From: Planctomycetota bacterium
Lineage (GTDB): Bacteria > Planctomycetota > UBA1135 > GCA-002686595
DNA: 57,997 nt
Assembly (NCBI GenBank): GCA_028278425.1
Contig: JANQEJ010000273.1
Coordinates: 1-57,997 of the forward strand
Reading direction: 5' to 3'
The notes below the pieces were generated by a model that saw nothing but the letters and a program-made list of their open reading frames with translations, had not been told where the DNA came from and made no database searches. Position numbers and translations under genes: made by a program. Below, piece after piece: positions 21,511 through 29,948 of this stretch. Position 1 is the stretch's first letter, and every line of letters begins with the position of its first letter.

Positions 21511-23688
21511 ATGCAAGTCGTAATACTCTCCGCGCTCAAGCTCACCTTCTTCCTTCTGGTGGCCTGCCTGGCCGGACCGGGCGAAGAGCCGTCGGTCCAG
21601 GTGGCAAGCCACGACCGTCCCTTCCCCCCGGCGGAGGCCGCAGAGACCGGCATCGCTCCCGAGGCGCTCGACCTCCTCGCCGACCGCGTGCGGGGCCTCG
21701 TCGACGAGGACGCCGTCGTGGGGGCCGAGATCCACGTCATCAAGGGGCGGCGGACGCTCCTTCACCGGGCCTTCGGCTGGGCGCACCGCGAGGAGGAGCG
21801 GCCGCTCGCGACCGACTCGATCTACTGCGTGCGCTCGATGACGAAGCCCCTGGTGGGGACCGCGGTGCAGATGCTCCTCGATGAAGGGAAGCTCTCCCTG
21901 GACACCCGCGTGGCCGACATCCTGCCCGCTTTCGACCGGCCCGACACGAAGACGATGACGGTTGAGCACCTCCTCACGCACCGGGGCGGGCTCACGATGT
22001 CGGCGCTGTCGATGTCGCTCGCGAGCTACGGCTCGATCGCCGACGTCGCCGCGGAAGCCGCCGCGTTCGGCCTCGAGTTCGAGCCCGGAGCGGACTTCAA
22101 CTACAGCGACGCGGGCTCCGACACGCTCGGTGCCATCGTCGCGGCCGTGAGCGGTCAGCCGGTCGAGGACTTCGTGCAGGAGCGCATCCTCGACCCGCTC
22201 GGGATGAGCGAGTCGCTGACGATTCTCGATCCGGACGAGCCGCGCCGGACCCGGATTCCGAGCGCCTACTCCGGCGCGGTGGGCGCCTGGGAGCGTCATT
22301 GGGGTCCCGACGACGACCCGATCTTCCCGCTGTTCCTGACGTCGCAGAGCCTCTACTGCACGACGACCGACTACGCGCGCTTCCTCGCGCTCTGGATGGA
22401 CGGCGGGCACGCGGGCGGGAAGCGGCTTCTCTCCGACGACGCGATCGCGCGCGGTCTGGAGCCGCGCTCGGAGATGAAGTACCCGACGAGTCTCCGCGAC
22501 GTGGAGGTCCAGTACGCGCAGCAGTGGCTCACCTACACCGACGCGAACGATGGTGACCGGCTCGTCGCCTTCGGGCACAGCGGTTCCGATGGCACCTACG
22601 CCTGGGCGTGGCCCGACGAGGACTTGATCGTCCTGTTCTTCACGCAGTCCCGCTGGGCCATCGCCGGCGCCGGCCTCGAGCCGGCGATCGAGCGGCTTCT
22701 GATCGACGGGGACGTCGAGGGCTACCGGCGCGAGCAGGAGACGACAGACGTCGGCGACCTCGCGCGGTTCGAGGGTCTGTACTGGGACGAGACGAACCGC
22801 CGCGCCTACTACGTCGTCCGCGCCGATGGACAGCGGCTGACGTTCGAGCGGCCGGGCTCGTTCCGCACCACGCTCCTCCCGACGGGCGAGCCGGGCAAGT
22901 TCACCGAGGAGGGCGGCCCGACCATCATCGAGTTCGAGACGGAGCCCGAAGGACCGAGCCCCGCGTTCCTCTTCCCGAGCGGGAACGGTCACGAGCGCCA
23001 GGTCCGCCACGCTCCCGACGCGGAGCTCCCCGACGCCGAAGCCGTGCTCGCGAAGCTGCGCGCCGCCCACGGCGTCGACCGCATCGACGAGCTGGGCGCG
23101 GTTCGTCTCACCGGCACGATCGAGCTTCCCAAGCGCAAGGTCAGCGGCACCGTCGAATACCTCTTCGACGCGACCCGTTCCCGCTACACGGTGGACCTCG
23201 GCGACGGGCCCGGCTCGCTCTGGGTGACGGCGGACGGCGAGGTCTGGACGCAGGATCCGGGGAAGGACGTCGTCGAGGCGGAAGGCGCCCGCCGCGTCGA
23301 CGGGCTGCTCACGCATCCGGCCCACGGTTGGGGCGGCTGGGCCGCCGTCGGCCGTTCGACCGAGGTGCTGAAGCGCGTCACCAAGGGGGACGAGTCGCTC
23401 CTTCTCTTGCGCGTGGACTCCGACGACGCGCCGGGCGCGACGAAGCTCGTCCACGAGGCGACCGGACGCATGGTCGCCGAGGACCGCCTCGAGAAGCTGC
23501 CCGGCATCGGCGTCGTCGGGCTCAAGATCTCCTACGGGGACTTCCGCGACGTCGAAGGGCTCACGCTGCCCTTCCAGGTCCGTTCGCAGTACTCCTTCTT
23601 CCTCCTCGGCGAGGTCCACATCCGGTACGACGAGGTCGAGACCGGCGTAGACGTCGGCGACGCCTTCGACGTCCCCGTGGCGAAGTAG
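21511..23688 (+). CDS. Serine hydrolase (class C beta-lactamase fold) with C-terminal beta domain
   Basis: 725 aa with a signal peptide (about 1-20). The beta-lactamase/esterase domain covers about residues 35-405: SxxK is S109-M-T-K112, the second motif is Tyr198-Ser-Asp200 (Asp where class C enzymes have Asn), and the third is His356-Ser-Gly. The extra C-terminal ~300 residues, after a DUF3471-like segment, include a beta-rich domain of the outer-membrane-lipoprotein-sorting type (GTIELPKRKVSGTVEY onward). Such proteins are esterases, D-aminopeptidases or beta-lactamases; I cannot tell which. Expression is probably controlled by the divergent TetR. It converges on the next gene with 3 bp between stops. 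Confidence 0.85.
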   Translation: MQVVILSALKLTFFLLVACLAGPGEEPSVQVASHDRPFPPAEAAETGIAPEALDLLADRVRGLVDEDAVVGAEIHVIKGRRTLLHRAFGWAHREEERPLATDSIYCVRSMTKPLVGTAVQMLLDEGKLSLDTRVADILPAFDRPDTKTMTVEHLLTHRGGLTMSALSMSLASYGSIADVAAEAAAFGLEFEPGADFNYSDAGSDTLGAIVAAVSGQPVEDFVQERILDPLGMSESLTILDPDEPRRTRIPSAYSGAVGAWERHWGPDDDPIFPLFLTSQSLYCTTTDYARFLALWMDGGHAGGKRLLSDDAIARGLEPRSEMKYPTSLRDVEVQYAQQWLTYTDANDGDRLVAFGHSGSDGTYAWAWPDEDLIVLFFTQSRWAIAGAGLEPAIERLLIDGDVEGYRREQETTDVGDLARFEGLYWDETNRRAYYVVRADGQRLTFERPGSFRTTLLPTGEPGKFTEEGGPTIIEFETEPEGPSPAFLFPSGNGHERQVRHAPDAELPDAEAVLAKLRAAHGVDRIDELGAVRLTGTIELPKRKVSGTVEYLFDATRSRYTVDLGDGPGSLWVTADGEVWTQDPGKDVVEAEGARRVDGLLTHPAHGWGGWAAVGRSTEVLKRVTKGDESLLLLRVDSDDAPGATKLVHEATGRMVAEDRLEKLPGIGVVGLKISYGDFRDVEGLTLPFQVRSQYSFFLLGEVHIRYDEVETGVDVGDAFDVPVAK

Positions 23689-23691
23689 GGC

Positions 23692-24924
23692 TCAGCGCTC
23701 CTCGAGCCGGTAGACGTGCTTCTCCGTGCGCACGATCAGCGCGTCGCCGACGACGGCCGGTGACGCCATGAACCCGTGGTCGAGGTGATTCTCGGCGAGC
23801 AGCTCGAGCTCGTCCCCGCCCGGCGCGAAGACCGTGGTCTTGCCGGCTCGGTCGAACGCGTAGATACGCCCCCCGGCGTGGAGGAGCGAGGCGGCGTGCG
23901 CGCCGCCGAGCCGCTCGCGCCAGATGCTCTCGCCCGTCTCCGCGTCGATACACGAGCCGATGCCCTGATCGTTGACCAGGTAGATGCGGCCGTCGACCAG
24001 AACAGGCGAGGGGATGCTCGGGATCGCGCGCGAGTTCGTCCATGCGATGCGCTCCTCGCCCTCCGCGAGCGCGCCGGTCCGGACCGCGAGGAGGCTCGGC
24101 CGCATGAATCCGGTGTTCAGGTACACAAGCCCGTCGCCCGCGATCGGCCGCGAGGACATCGAGAAGCCGATGTGGCGGACCCACCAGAGCTCCTCGCCGG
24201 TGCGCGGGTCGTAGGACGCGGTGGCCTGCGCTCCGGTGCTGATGAGCTGAAGATCGTCACCGGAGCCGACGAGGATCGGCGTGCTATAGGCCTTGCGCGC
24301 GTCGGGGATGAACTCGGTGAAGTCGAAGGAGCGGTCGGTCTTCCAGACGGTCTCGCCGCTCTTCTTGTCGAGCGCGATGACGTACTGCACGTCGCCGCCG
24401 TCCATGTTCACGATCAGGAGATCCTCGAACAGGATCGGCGACGAGCCGGGGCCCTCCATGTGGTCGCAGTTGACGTCGCGCCGCTGCCAAAGCGTTTTCG
24501 CCGTCTTCGTGTCGAGGCAGGCGGTGCCGTAGGTGCCGAAGTGGACGTAGACGCGTCCCTCCTCGATCACCGGAGAGGGCGACGCGTAGCTGTTCATGTC
24601 GTTGCGCCACTTCGCCGGCTCCTCGACCTCGAAGATCACGCGGTCGTGCACGACCTTCCCGGAGTCGAGGTCGAGCGCGACGACGGACATCTCCTTGCCG
24701 TCCTCGGTCGCCGTCGTCATCCAGACCTGCTCGCCCAGGACGACGGGAGAGGACCAGCCCTTGCCGTGGACGGCGGTCTTCCAGGCGACGTTCTTCTCCT
24801 CGCTCCACTCCAGCGGGAGCTTGGCTCGTGCGGAACCGTGTCCCTGGCGGTTGGGCCCGCGGAAGTCGGGCCAGGCGTCGTCGGCGGGAAAGAGAAAAGC
24901 AAACGCGAGAGCGAGACTCAGCAT
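23692..24924 (-). CDS. PQQ-like beta-propeller repeat protein (BamB-type)
   Basis: 410 aa with a short signal peptide (about 1-14). The N-terminal strand WPDFRGPNRQGHG is the hallmark of this secreted family, followed by repeated blades with A-L-D-x-x-x-G-x-x-x-W cores (for example VIALDKKSGETVWKTD). The end strand VRTEKHVYRL closes the ring. Lacking the length and active-site residues of quinoprotein dehydrogenases, it is more likely a binding or scaffold propeller. It is divergent from a related gene across 54 bp and is one of nine such proteins in the window. Confidence 0.87.
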   Translation of the reverse strand: MLSLALAFAFLFPADDAWPDFRGPNRQGHGSARAKLPLEWSEEKNVAWKTAVHGKGWSSPVVLGEQVWMTTATEDGKEMSVVALDLDSGKVVHDRVIFEVEEPAKWRNDMNSYASPSPVIEEGRVYVHFGTYGTACLDTKTAKTLWQRRDVNCDHMEGPGSSPILFEDLLIVNMDGGDVQYVIALDKKSGETVWKTDRSFDFTEFIPDARKAYSTPILVGSGDDLQLISTGAQATASYDPRTGEELWWVRHIGFSMSSRPIAGDGLVYLNTGFMRPSLLAVRTGALAEGEERIAWTNSRAIPSIPSPVLVDGRIYLVNDQGIGSCIDAETGESIWRERLGGAHAASLLHAGGRIYAFDRAGKTTVFAPGGDELELLAENHLDHGFMASPAVVGDALIVRTEKHVYRLEER

Positions 24925-24978
24925 CGCGTCATCCTACCCCATTGCCAGGCCGCGTCCTTCGAAGGAGCATGGCTCGCC

Positions 24979-26403
24979 ATGCTCGAAGCGCTTGCCCTCG
25001 CGTGCCTCGTCGACCTCCATCTCGACTCGAAGTGGTCGCGCTTCCGCGGCCCGAACGGTTCCGGCGTCGCGGACACCCGCGGTCTGCCCGCCGACGTCGC
25101 TCCGAAGAAGAACGTCATCTGGATGACCGAGCTTCCGCCCGGCCATTCGTCGCCGGTTCTCTTCGCGGAGCGCGTGTACCTCACCGCCAGCGAGGACGAC
25201 AAGCTCCTGACCATCGCGCTCGACCGGAGCACCGGCGCGTTCGTCTGGCGCAAGGAAGCTCCGCGCGACCGCGTCACGAAGGTCCACGCCCGCAACCACC
25301 ACGCCGCCGCCAGCCCCGCGGTTGACGCCGACGCCATCGTCGTCTTCTTCGACAACTACGGCCTCGTCGCCTACGACCACGACGGCGAGGAGCGCTGGCG
25401 CAAGCCGCTCGGGCCGTTCAACAACGTCTACGGGATGGGCGCTTCGCCCATCCTGGTGGGCGACCGCGTCGTCCTCGCCTGCGACCAGCAGGTTGGCTCG
25501 TTCCTCATCGCGCTCGACAAGACGAGCGGCGAGGTCCTCTGGCGCACCGAGCGGCCCGAGGCGAAGAGCGGCCACTGCACGCCGATCCTCTACGAGCCCG
25601 AGGAAGGCGGAACCCAGGTGATCCTCCCCGGTTCCTTCTACCTCGATGCCTACGACGTGGCGACGGGCGAGCGCGTCTGGTGGGTCAGCGGCCTCTCCTT
25701 CGAGATGAAGTCCGTGCCCGTGCTCCACGACGGCGTCGTGTACATCAACGGCTACGGCTCGCCGATGAACCAACCGGGCAACCAGATCGAGGTGGCGGAC
25801 TTCGACGAGGTCGTCGCCGAGCGCGACGGGGACGGCGACGGGAAGATCAAGGCGGAGGAGATGCCGCCCTCCCGCGCCGCTGCCTGGTTCGGATTCGTCG
25901 ACCTCGACGGCGACAAGCTGCTCGACGCGAAGGAGTGGGCCTACCTCCAGGCGGCGCTGGCTTCGAAGAACGGCATGCTCGCCATCCGCGCCGGCGGGAA
26001 GGGCGACATGACCGAGACGAACGTCCTCTGGACGTACCACCGCTCCGTGCCGCAGCTTCCTTCGCCGCTCGTCTACGAGAACGTGCTCTACATGCTGAAC
26101 GACAGCGGTGGCGTGCTGACCACCTTCGAGCCCAGGAGCGGGGAGATCATCAAGAAGGGCCGCCTCGAGGAGGCCCAGGACAACTACTACGCCTCGCCGG
26201 TGGCCGCCGACGGCAAGGTCTACTTCGTCAGCGAGAGCGGGATCGTCACCGTCGTCGAGCCCAGCGGCAACTTCGAGCCGCTCGCCGTCAACGAGCTGGA
26301 CGAACCCTGCTACGCTACGCCCGCGATCGCCGACGGGCGCATCTACCTGCGCACGACCGGGCGGCTCTACTGCTTCGGATTGCAAGAGAAGGACGAGCGA
26401 TGA
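24979..26403 (+). CDS. PQQ-like beta-propeller protein with inserted EF-hand pair
   Basis: 474 aa from the ATG at 24979, with GAAGGAGC 10 bases upstream. It has a brief hydrophobic N-terminus, then WSRFRGPNGSGVA and propeller blades. Between blades, residues 283-294 (DGDGDGKIKAEE) and 308-319 (DLDGDKLLDAKE) are two consecutive EF-hand calcium loops with correct acidic spacing. The closing strand is LRTTGRLYCFG. The stop overlaps the next start (ATGA), so the two propeller genes form an operon. The protein is probably periplasmic or extracellular and calcium-responsive or calcium-stabilised. A larger upstream-extended frame is antisense to the neighbouring gene and was not used. Confidence 0.85.
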   Translation: MLEALALACLVDLHLDSKWSRFRGPNGSGVADTRGLPADVAPKKNVIWMTELPPGHSSPVLFAERVYLTASEDDKLLTIALDRSTGAFVWRKEAPRDRVTKVHARNHHAAASPAVDADAIVVFFDNYGLVAYDHDGEERWRKPLGPFNNVYGMGASPILVGDRVVLACDQQVGSFLIALDKTSGEVLWRTERPEAKSGHCTPILYEPEEGGTQVILPGSFYLDAYDVATGERVWWVSGLSFEMKSVPVLHDGVVYINGYGSPMNQPGNQIEVADFDEVVAERDGDGDGKIKAEEMPPSRAAAWFGFVDLDGDKLLDAKEWAYLQAALASKNGMLAIRAGGKGDMTETNVLWTYHRSVPQLPSPLVYENVLYMLNDSGGVLTTFEPRSGEIIKKGRLEEAQDNYYASPVAADGKVYFVSESGIVTVVEPSGNFEPLAVNELDEPCYATPAIADGRIYLRTTGRLYCFGLQEKDER

Positions 26404-27704
26404 TCCCCCTCTGTTTCGCGCTTCTGGCGCTCGCCGGCGACGGCGAGCAGAACTGGCCGACCTGGCGCGGCCCCGACGGAACCGGCATGGCGGCCGGCAA
26501 GGCGCCGCTGACCTGGAGCGACGACGAGAACGTCAAGTGGAAGGTGGCGATCCCCGGACGCGGCTTCTCGACGCCGGTCATCTGGGGCGACCGCATCTTC
26601 CTCACCACCGCCGTGCCGACGGGGAAGAAGCCCGAGGGCGCCGAGGAGCCGCGCGAGGGCGGCCGTCGCTTCGGCGGCGCTCCCGGGCCGCAGGAGGAGC
26701 AGAGCTTCGAGGTTCACTGCTTCCGGCGCTCCGACGGCGAGCTGCTCTGGAAGAAGGTCGCCAAGGTCGCCTACCCGCACGAGGGCTACCACAAGCAGTA
26801 CGGCAGCTTCGCGTCGATCTCGCCGATCGCCGAGGAGGACCGGCTCTACGTTTCCTTCGGCTCGCAGGGTCTCTACGCCTACGACCACGACGGCGAGCTG
26901 CTCTGGGAGAAGGACTTCGACGTCGAGATGCGCATGCGCCGCGCCTTCGGCGAGGGCGCCGCGCCGGCGATCCACGGGAACACGCTCGTCCACCTTTTCG
27001 ACCAGGAGGAGGACTCCTTCATCGCCGCGGTCGACAAGCGCAACGGCAAGGAGCTCTGGCGCCAGGACCGCGACGAGCCCTCCTCCTGGGCGATGCCGCT
27101 GATCCTGGAACACGGCGGGAAGACGCAGGTCATCACGACCGGCGCGAACAAGGTCCGCGCTTACGACATCAAGAACGGCAAGGTCATCTGGGAGTGCGCC
27201 GGCCTCGGCCTGAACGCGATCCCGGTTCCGGTCGTGCACAACGAGAGCGTGCTCGTGATGTCCGGATACAAGAACGCGAACCTGATGGCGATCGAGCTGG
27301 GCGGCAAGGGCGACCTGAGCGGCTCGGACGCCGTGCTCTGGAGCACTCAGAAAGGGCTTTCGTACACGTGCTCGCCGGTGCTCTACGAGGGACGGGTCTA
27401 TTGCCTGATGGACCGCGGCTTCCTGAGCTGCTTCGACGCGGAGACGGGCGAGGCCTACTACCGCGAGACGCGCATGCCGCGCGGGACGAACTACAAGGCG
27501 TCGCCGGTGGGTGCGGAAGGAAACCTCTACGCGGCGGGCGAATCGGGCGACGTTCACGTCGTCAAGATGGGCACGGAGTTCGAGCTCGTCGGGACGAACA
27601 CGCTCGCGGACCAGTTCTTCGTCTCCTCGCCCGTGATCGCGGGCGGAGAGCTCTTCCTGCGCAGCCTGACCCACCTCTTCTGCATCGCCGAAGAGGCGGA
27701 TTGA
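26400..27704 (+). CDS. PQQ-like beta-propeller repeat protein
   Basis: 434 aa. The signal peptide is about 1-14, then WPTWRGPDGTGMA. Blades carry the D-x-x-x-G-x-x-x-W core (KRNGKELWRQD, DIKNGKVIWEC), and the closing strand is LRSLTHLFCIA. A Gly/Pro/Arg-rich insertion (about residues 78-100) interrupts an early blade. It is coupled to the EF-hand propeller gene by a 4-nt overlap. The role is unknown; propellers of this group are thought to bind partners or envelope polymers. The TonB receptor gene begins 80 bp downstream on the same strand. Confidence 0.86.
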   Translation: MIPLCFALLALAGDGEQNWPTWRGPDGTGMAAGKAPLTWSDDENVKWKVAIPGRGFSTPVIWGDRIFLTTAVPTGKKPEGAEEPREGGRRFGGAPGPQEEQSFEVHCFRRSDGELLWKKVAKVAYPHEGYHKQYGSFASISPIAEEDRLYVSFGSQGLYAYDHDGELLWEKDFDVEMRMRRAFGEGAAPAIHGNTLVHLFDQEEDSFIAAVDKRNGKELWRQDRDEPSSWAMPLILEHGGKTQVITTGANKVRAYDIKNGKVIWECAGLGLNAIPVPVVHNESVLVMSGYKNANLMAIELGGKGDLSGSDAVLWSTQKGLSYTCSPVLYEGRVYCLMDRGFLSCFDAETGEAYYRETRMPRGTNYKASPVGAEGNLYAAGESGDVHVVKMGTEFELVGTNTLADQFFVSSPVIAGGELFLRSLTHLFCIAEEAD

Positions 27705-27745
27705 AAGCGTTTCGTCCGGGGCGTCGAAGCGGCGTGGGCTTTTGC

Positions 27746-27751
27746 TAGAGT
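27746..27751 (+). promoter_or_regulatory. Candidate -10 box (TAGAGT) for the TonB-dependent receptor
   Basis: It lies 33 nt before the ATG in an 80-bp gap, with no convincing -35. It resembles the TAGAAT hexamers found before several other genes here. Confidence 0.3.
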
Positions 27752-27784
27752 CCCGCGCCCCACCCGGCTCCGGCCCCCCCTTAC

Positions 27785-29863
27785 ATGCACCACGCCTTGT
27801 TGCTCGCCGCGCTCGCGGCGTCTCCCGTTCAGGCGCAGGACGATTCCGCCGCCGTCACCGACGATGAAGTCGGCGAGACCATCGTCGTCGCACGCAAGTT
27901 GGAAGAGGAGCTCAAGGACGTCCCGACGAGCATCTCGGTCGTGACCAAAGAGGACATCGAGGACGGCGGCCTGCAGACGATCCGCGACGCCTCGGACGCG
28001 ATCCCGAACCTCCGCATCACCGAGTTCACCTCGCGCCGGCTCAGCTTCCCCTTCGTGCGCGGCATCGGGTCGGGCCAGGGGGATCCCTCGGTCATCACGT
28101 ACATCGACGGCGTGCCGCAGTTCGGCTCCGGCGGCTTGAACCTGCCGCTGCTCGACGTCGAGCGCGTCGAGTTCCTGCGCGGGCCGCAGGGAACGCTCTT
28201 CGGGCGCAACGCGCTCGGCGGGCTGATCCACGTGATCACCCAGCGGCCGGCGGCGGAGCCGACCTACGGCGCAAGCCTCACGGGCGGCAACTTCAACGCC
28301 CAGGAGTACCGGATCTTCACGTCGGGACCGGTGGGGGACAGCGGGGCCGGGCTCAGCCTCGCCTTCATGAACTCGATGCGCGAGGGCTACACCGACAACC
28401 TCTTCAGCGGCGACGACGTCGACGACCGCAACGGGTCCTTCGGGCGGGCGCAGGCGCTCTTCCGTCCCGACGCCGACTCCGAGGTGCGGGTGACGTTCTT
28501 CGGCGAGACCGCGCGCGACGGCGGCTTCGCCCTGTCGGAGCTCAACGGGCTGGAGGCGAACCCGCACACGATCAACCAGGACTTCCAGGGCGTCAGCGAG
28601 CGCGACCTGCTCGCGCCGTCGGTCACCTGGCAGCGCTTCGGCGACCTCGAGCTCACCTCGATCAGCGCGTACCACACCTCCGACATCCTCGAGACGTCGG
28701 ACTTCGACTTCTCGCCGGTCGACGGCGTGCGGCGGACGACCGAGGAGGACCAGAGCTACTTCTACCAGGAGGTGCGGGTCAACACTCCCGAGCGCGACGG
28801 CGAGGTCCGCTGGCTGGCGGGCGTCAGCGGCTTCCTCTCGGATTCCGAGCGTTCCGCGGAGAACGACATCCGCCCCGGCGGCGGAGGGGCTTTCGGCCCC
28901 GTCGGAATCGCCCGGGACGCCGGAGACTTCGACGACTACGGGATCGGCGTGTTCGGGCAGGTGACCGTGCCGGTCAACGACCGGGTCGACGTCACCGGCG
29001 GGCTCCGCTACGACTACGAGTCGAAAGAGGCGGACCTGGCCTCGACCTTCAGCGGGTTCCCCGTGTCGATGGGCGACTTCGACGAGAGCTTCGACGAGGT
29101 GTTGCCCAGCGCCAGCGCGACCTACCGCCACGACGAGGAGCTCACGCTCTACGGCCTCGCCGCGCGCGGCTTCAAGGCCGGCGGCTTCAACCTGAACGCG
29201 CCGGCGGGGCTGATCGAGTTCGATCCGGAGCGGAACTGGCTCTACGAGATCGGCGCGCGGAGGAGCCTGTACGACGGCCGGCTCGGGATCAGCACCGCGC
29301 TCTACTACATCGACTGGGAGGACATGCAGCTCTCGCAGTTCGACCCCACGACCGGCGGCTACGTCCAGAACGTCGGCGAGTCGGACAGCAAGGGCGTCGA
29401 GATCGAGGTGGACGTCCAGGTGACCGATCAATTCGAGGTCTTCACCGCCTTCGGCTACAGCGACACCGAGTTCGACGAGTTCATCGACCCCTTCGGCCTC
29501 GACGCCTCCGGCAACGACCTGCCCTTCGCGCCGGAGACGACCTGGAACGTCGGCGGGCAGTTCACCGCCGAGCTCGACGACGAGGGCTCGCGCTTCTATC
29601 TGCGCGGCGACCTGACGCACGTGGGCGAGTTCTTCTACGACGCCGGCAACCGCGAGGACGAGAGCTTCGCCCTCGTGAACTTCCGCAGCGGCGTCCGGAT
29701 GGGGCGCTGGGGGCTCGACGTGTCGCTCCGCAACGCCTTCGACGAGGAGTACGAGCCGGTGGCCTTCCCGATCCTGGACCCGACGAACCCGACGGTGCCG
29801 ATCTTCTTCGGCGAGAGCGGAGCCCCCCGGACGCTCCTGGTCACCCTCAGCGGGACCCTGTAG
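27785..29863 (+). CDS. TonB-dependent outer membrane receptor
   Basis: 692 aa. Signal peptide about 1-18 (ending PVQAQ). A TonB-box-like ETIVVARK is followed by the plug domain (about 40-150: DVPTSISVVTKEDIEDGG, DGVPQFGSGG, VEFLRGPQGTLFGRNALGG shown in part) and a 22-strand type barrel with alternating aromatic and charged strands to the C-terminus. It imports a scarce large substrate (siderophore, cobalamin, glycan or cofactor) across the outer membrane using TonB. No TonB, ExbB or ExbD gene is in the window. The C-terminal residue is Leu, not the usual aromatic. No Shine-Dalgarno is visible. Confidence 0.93.
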   Translation: MHHALLLAALAASPVQAQDDSAAVTDDEVGETIVVARKLEEELKDVPTSISVVTKEDIEDGGLQTIRDASDAIPNLRITEFTSRRLSFPFVRGIGSGQGDPSVITYIDGVPQFGSGGLNLPLLDVERVEFLRGPQGTLFGRNALGGLIHVITQRPAAEPTYGASLTGGNFNAQEYRIFTSGPVGDSGAGLSLAFMNSMREGYTDNLFSGDDVDDRNGSFGRAQALFRPDADSEVRVTFFGETARDGGFALSELNGLEANPHTINQDFQGVSERDLLAPSVTWQRFGDLELTSISAYHTSDILETSDFDFSPVDGVRRTTEEDQSYFYQEVRVNTPERDGEVRWLAGVSGFLSDSERSAENDIRPGGGGAFGPVGIARDAGDFDDYGIGVFGQVTVPVNDRVDVTGGLRYDYESKEADLASTFSGFPVSMGDFDESFDEVLPSASATYRHDEELTLYGLAARGFKAGGFNLNAPAGLIEFDPERNWLYEIGARRSLYDGRLGISTALYYIDWEDMQLSQFDPTTGGYVQNVGESDSKGVEIEVDVQVTDQFEVFTAFGYSDTEFDEFIDPFGLDASGNDLPFAPETTWNVGGQFTAELDDEGSRFYLRGDLTHVGEFFYDAGNREDESFALVNFRSGVRMGRWGLDVSLRNAFDEEYEPVAFPILDPTNPTVPIFFGESGAPRTLLVTLSGTL

Positions 29864-29911
29864 GCCTTCCTTCTAGCGAAGACCGAACTTCTGCACCCCC
29901 GGGGGGACCCG

Positions 29912-29917
29912 TAGAAT
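29912..29917 (+). promoter_or_regulatory. Candidate -10 box (TAGAAT) at the head of the 21-kb gene chain
   Basis: TAGAAT overlaps an in-frame ATG at 29916. If it is the -10, that ATG cannot be the start and translation begins at the ATG at 29949, which has a GAGG 8 bases upstream. No clear -35. Confidence 0.4.
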
Positions 29918-29948
29918 GCGGGGCCGAAATCGGACCCCGAGGCCCCTG

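Noticed and set aside
23776..24978. A long N-terminal extension of the EF-hand propeller gene
   Set aside because: It is antisense to the neighbouring propeller gene; the ATG at 24979 has a ribosome site and starts a normal export signal.
14091..29904. CCCCCCGGGGGG-type palindromes at about 14091-14102 and 29895-29904 as a repeat family
   Set aside because: Only two short copies with little shared flank; expected by chance in such GC-rich intergenic DNA.
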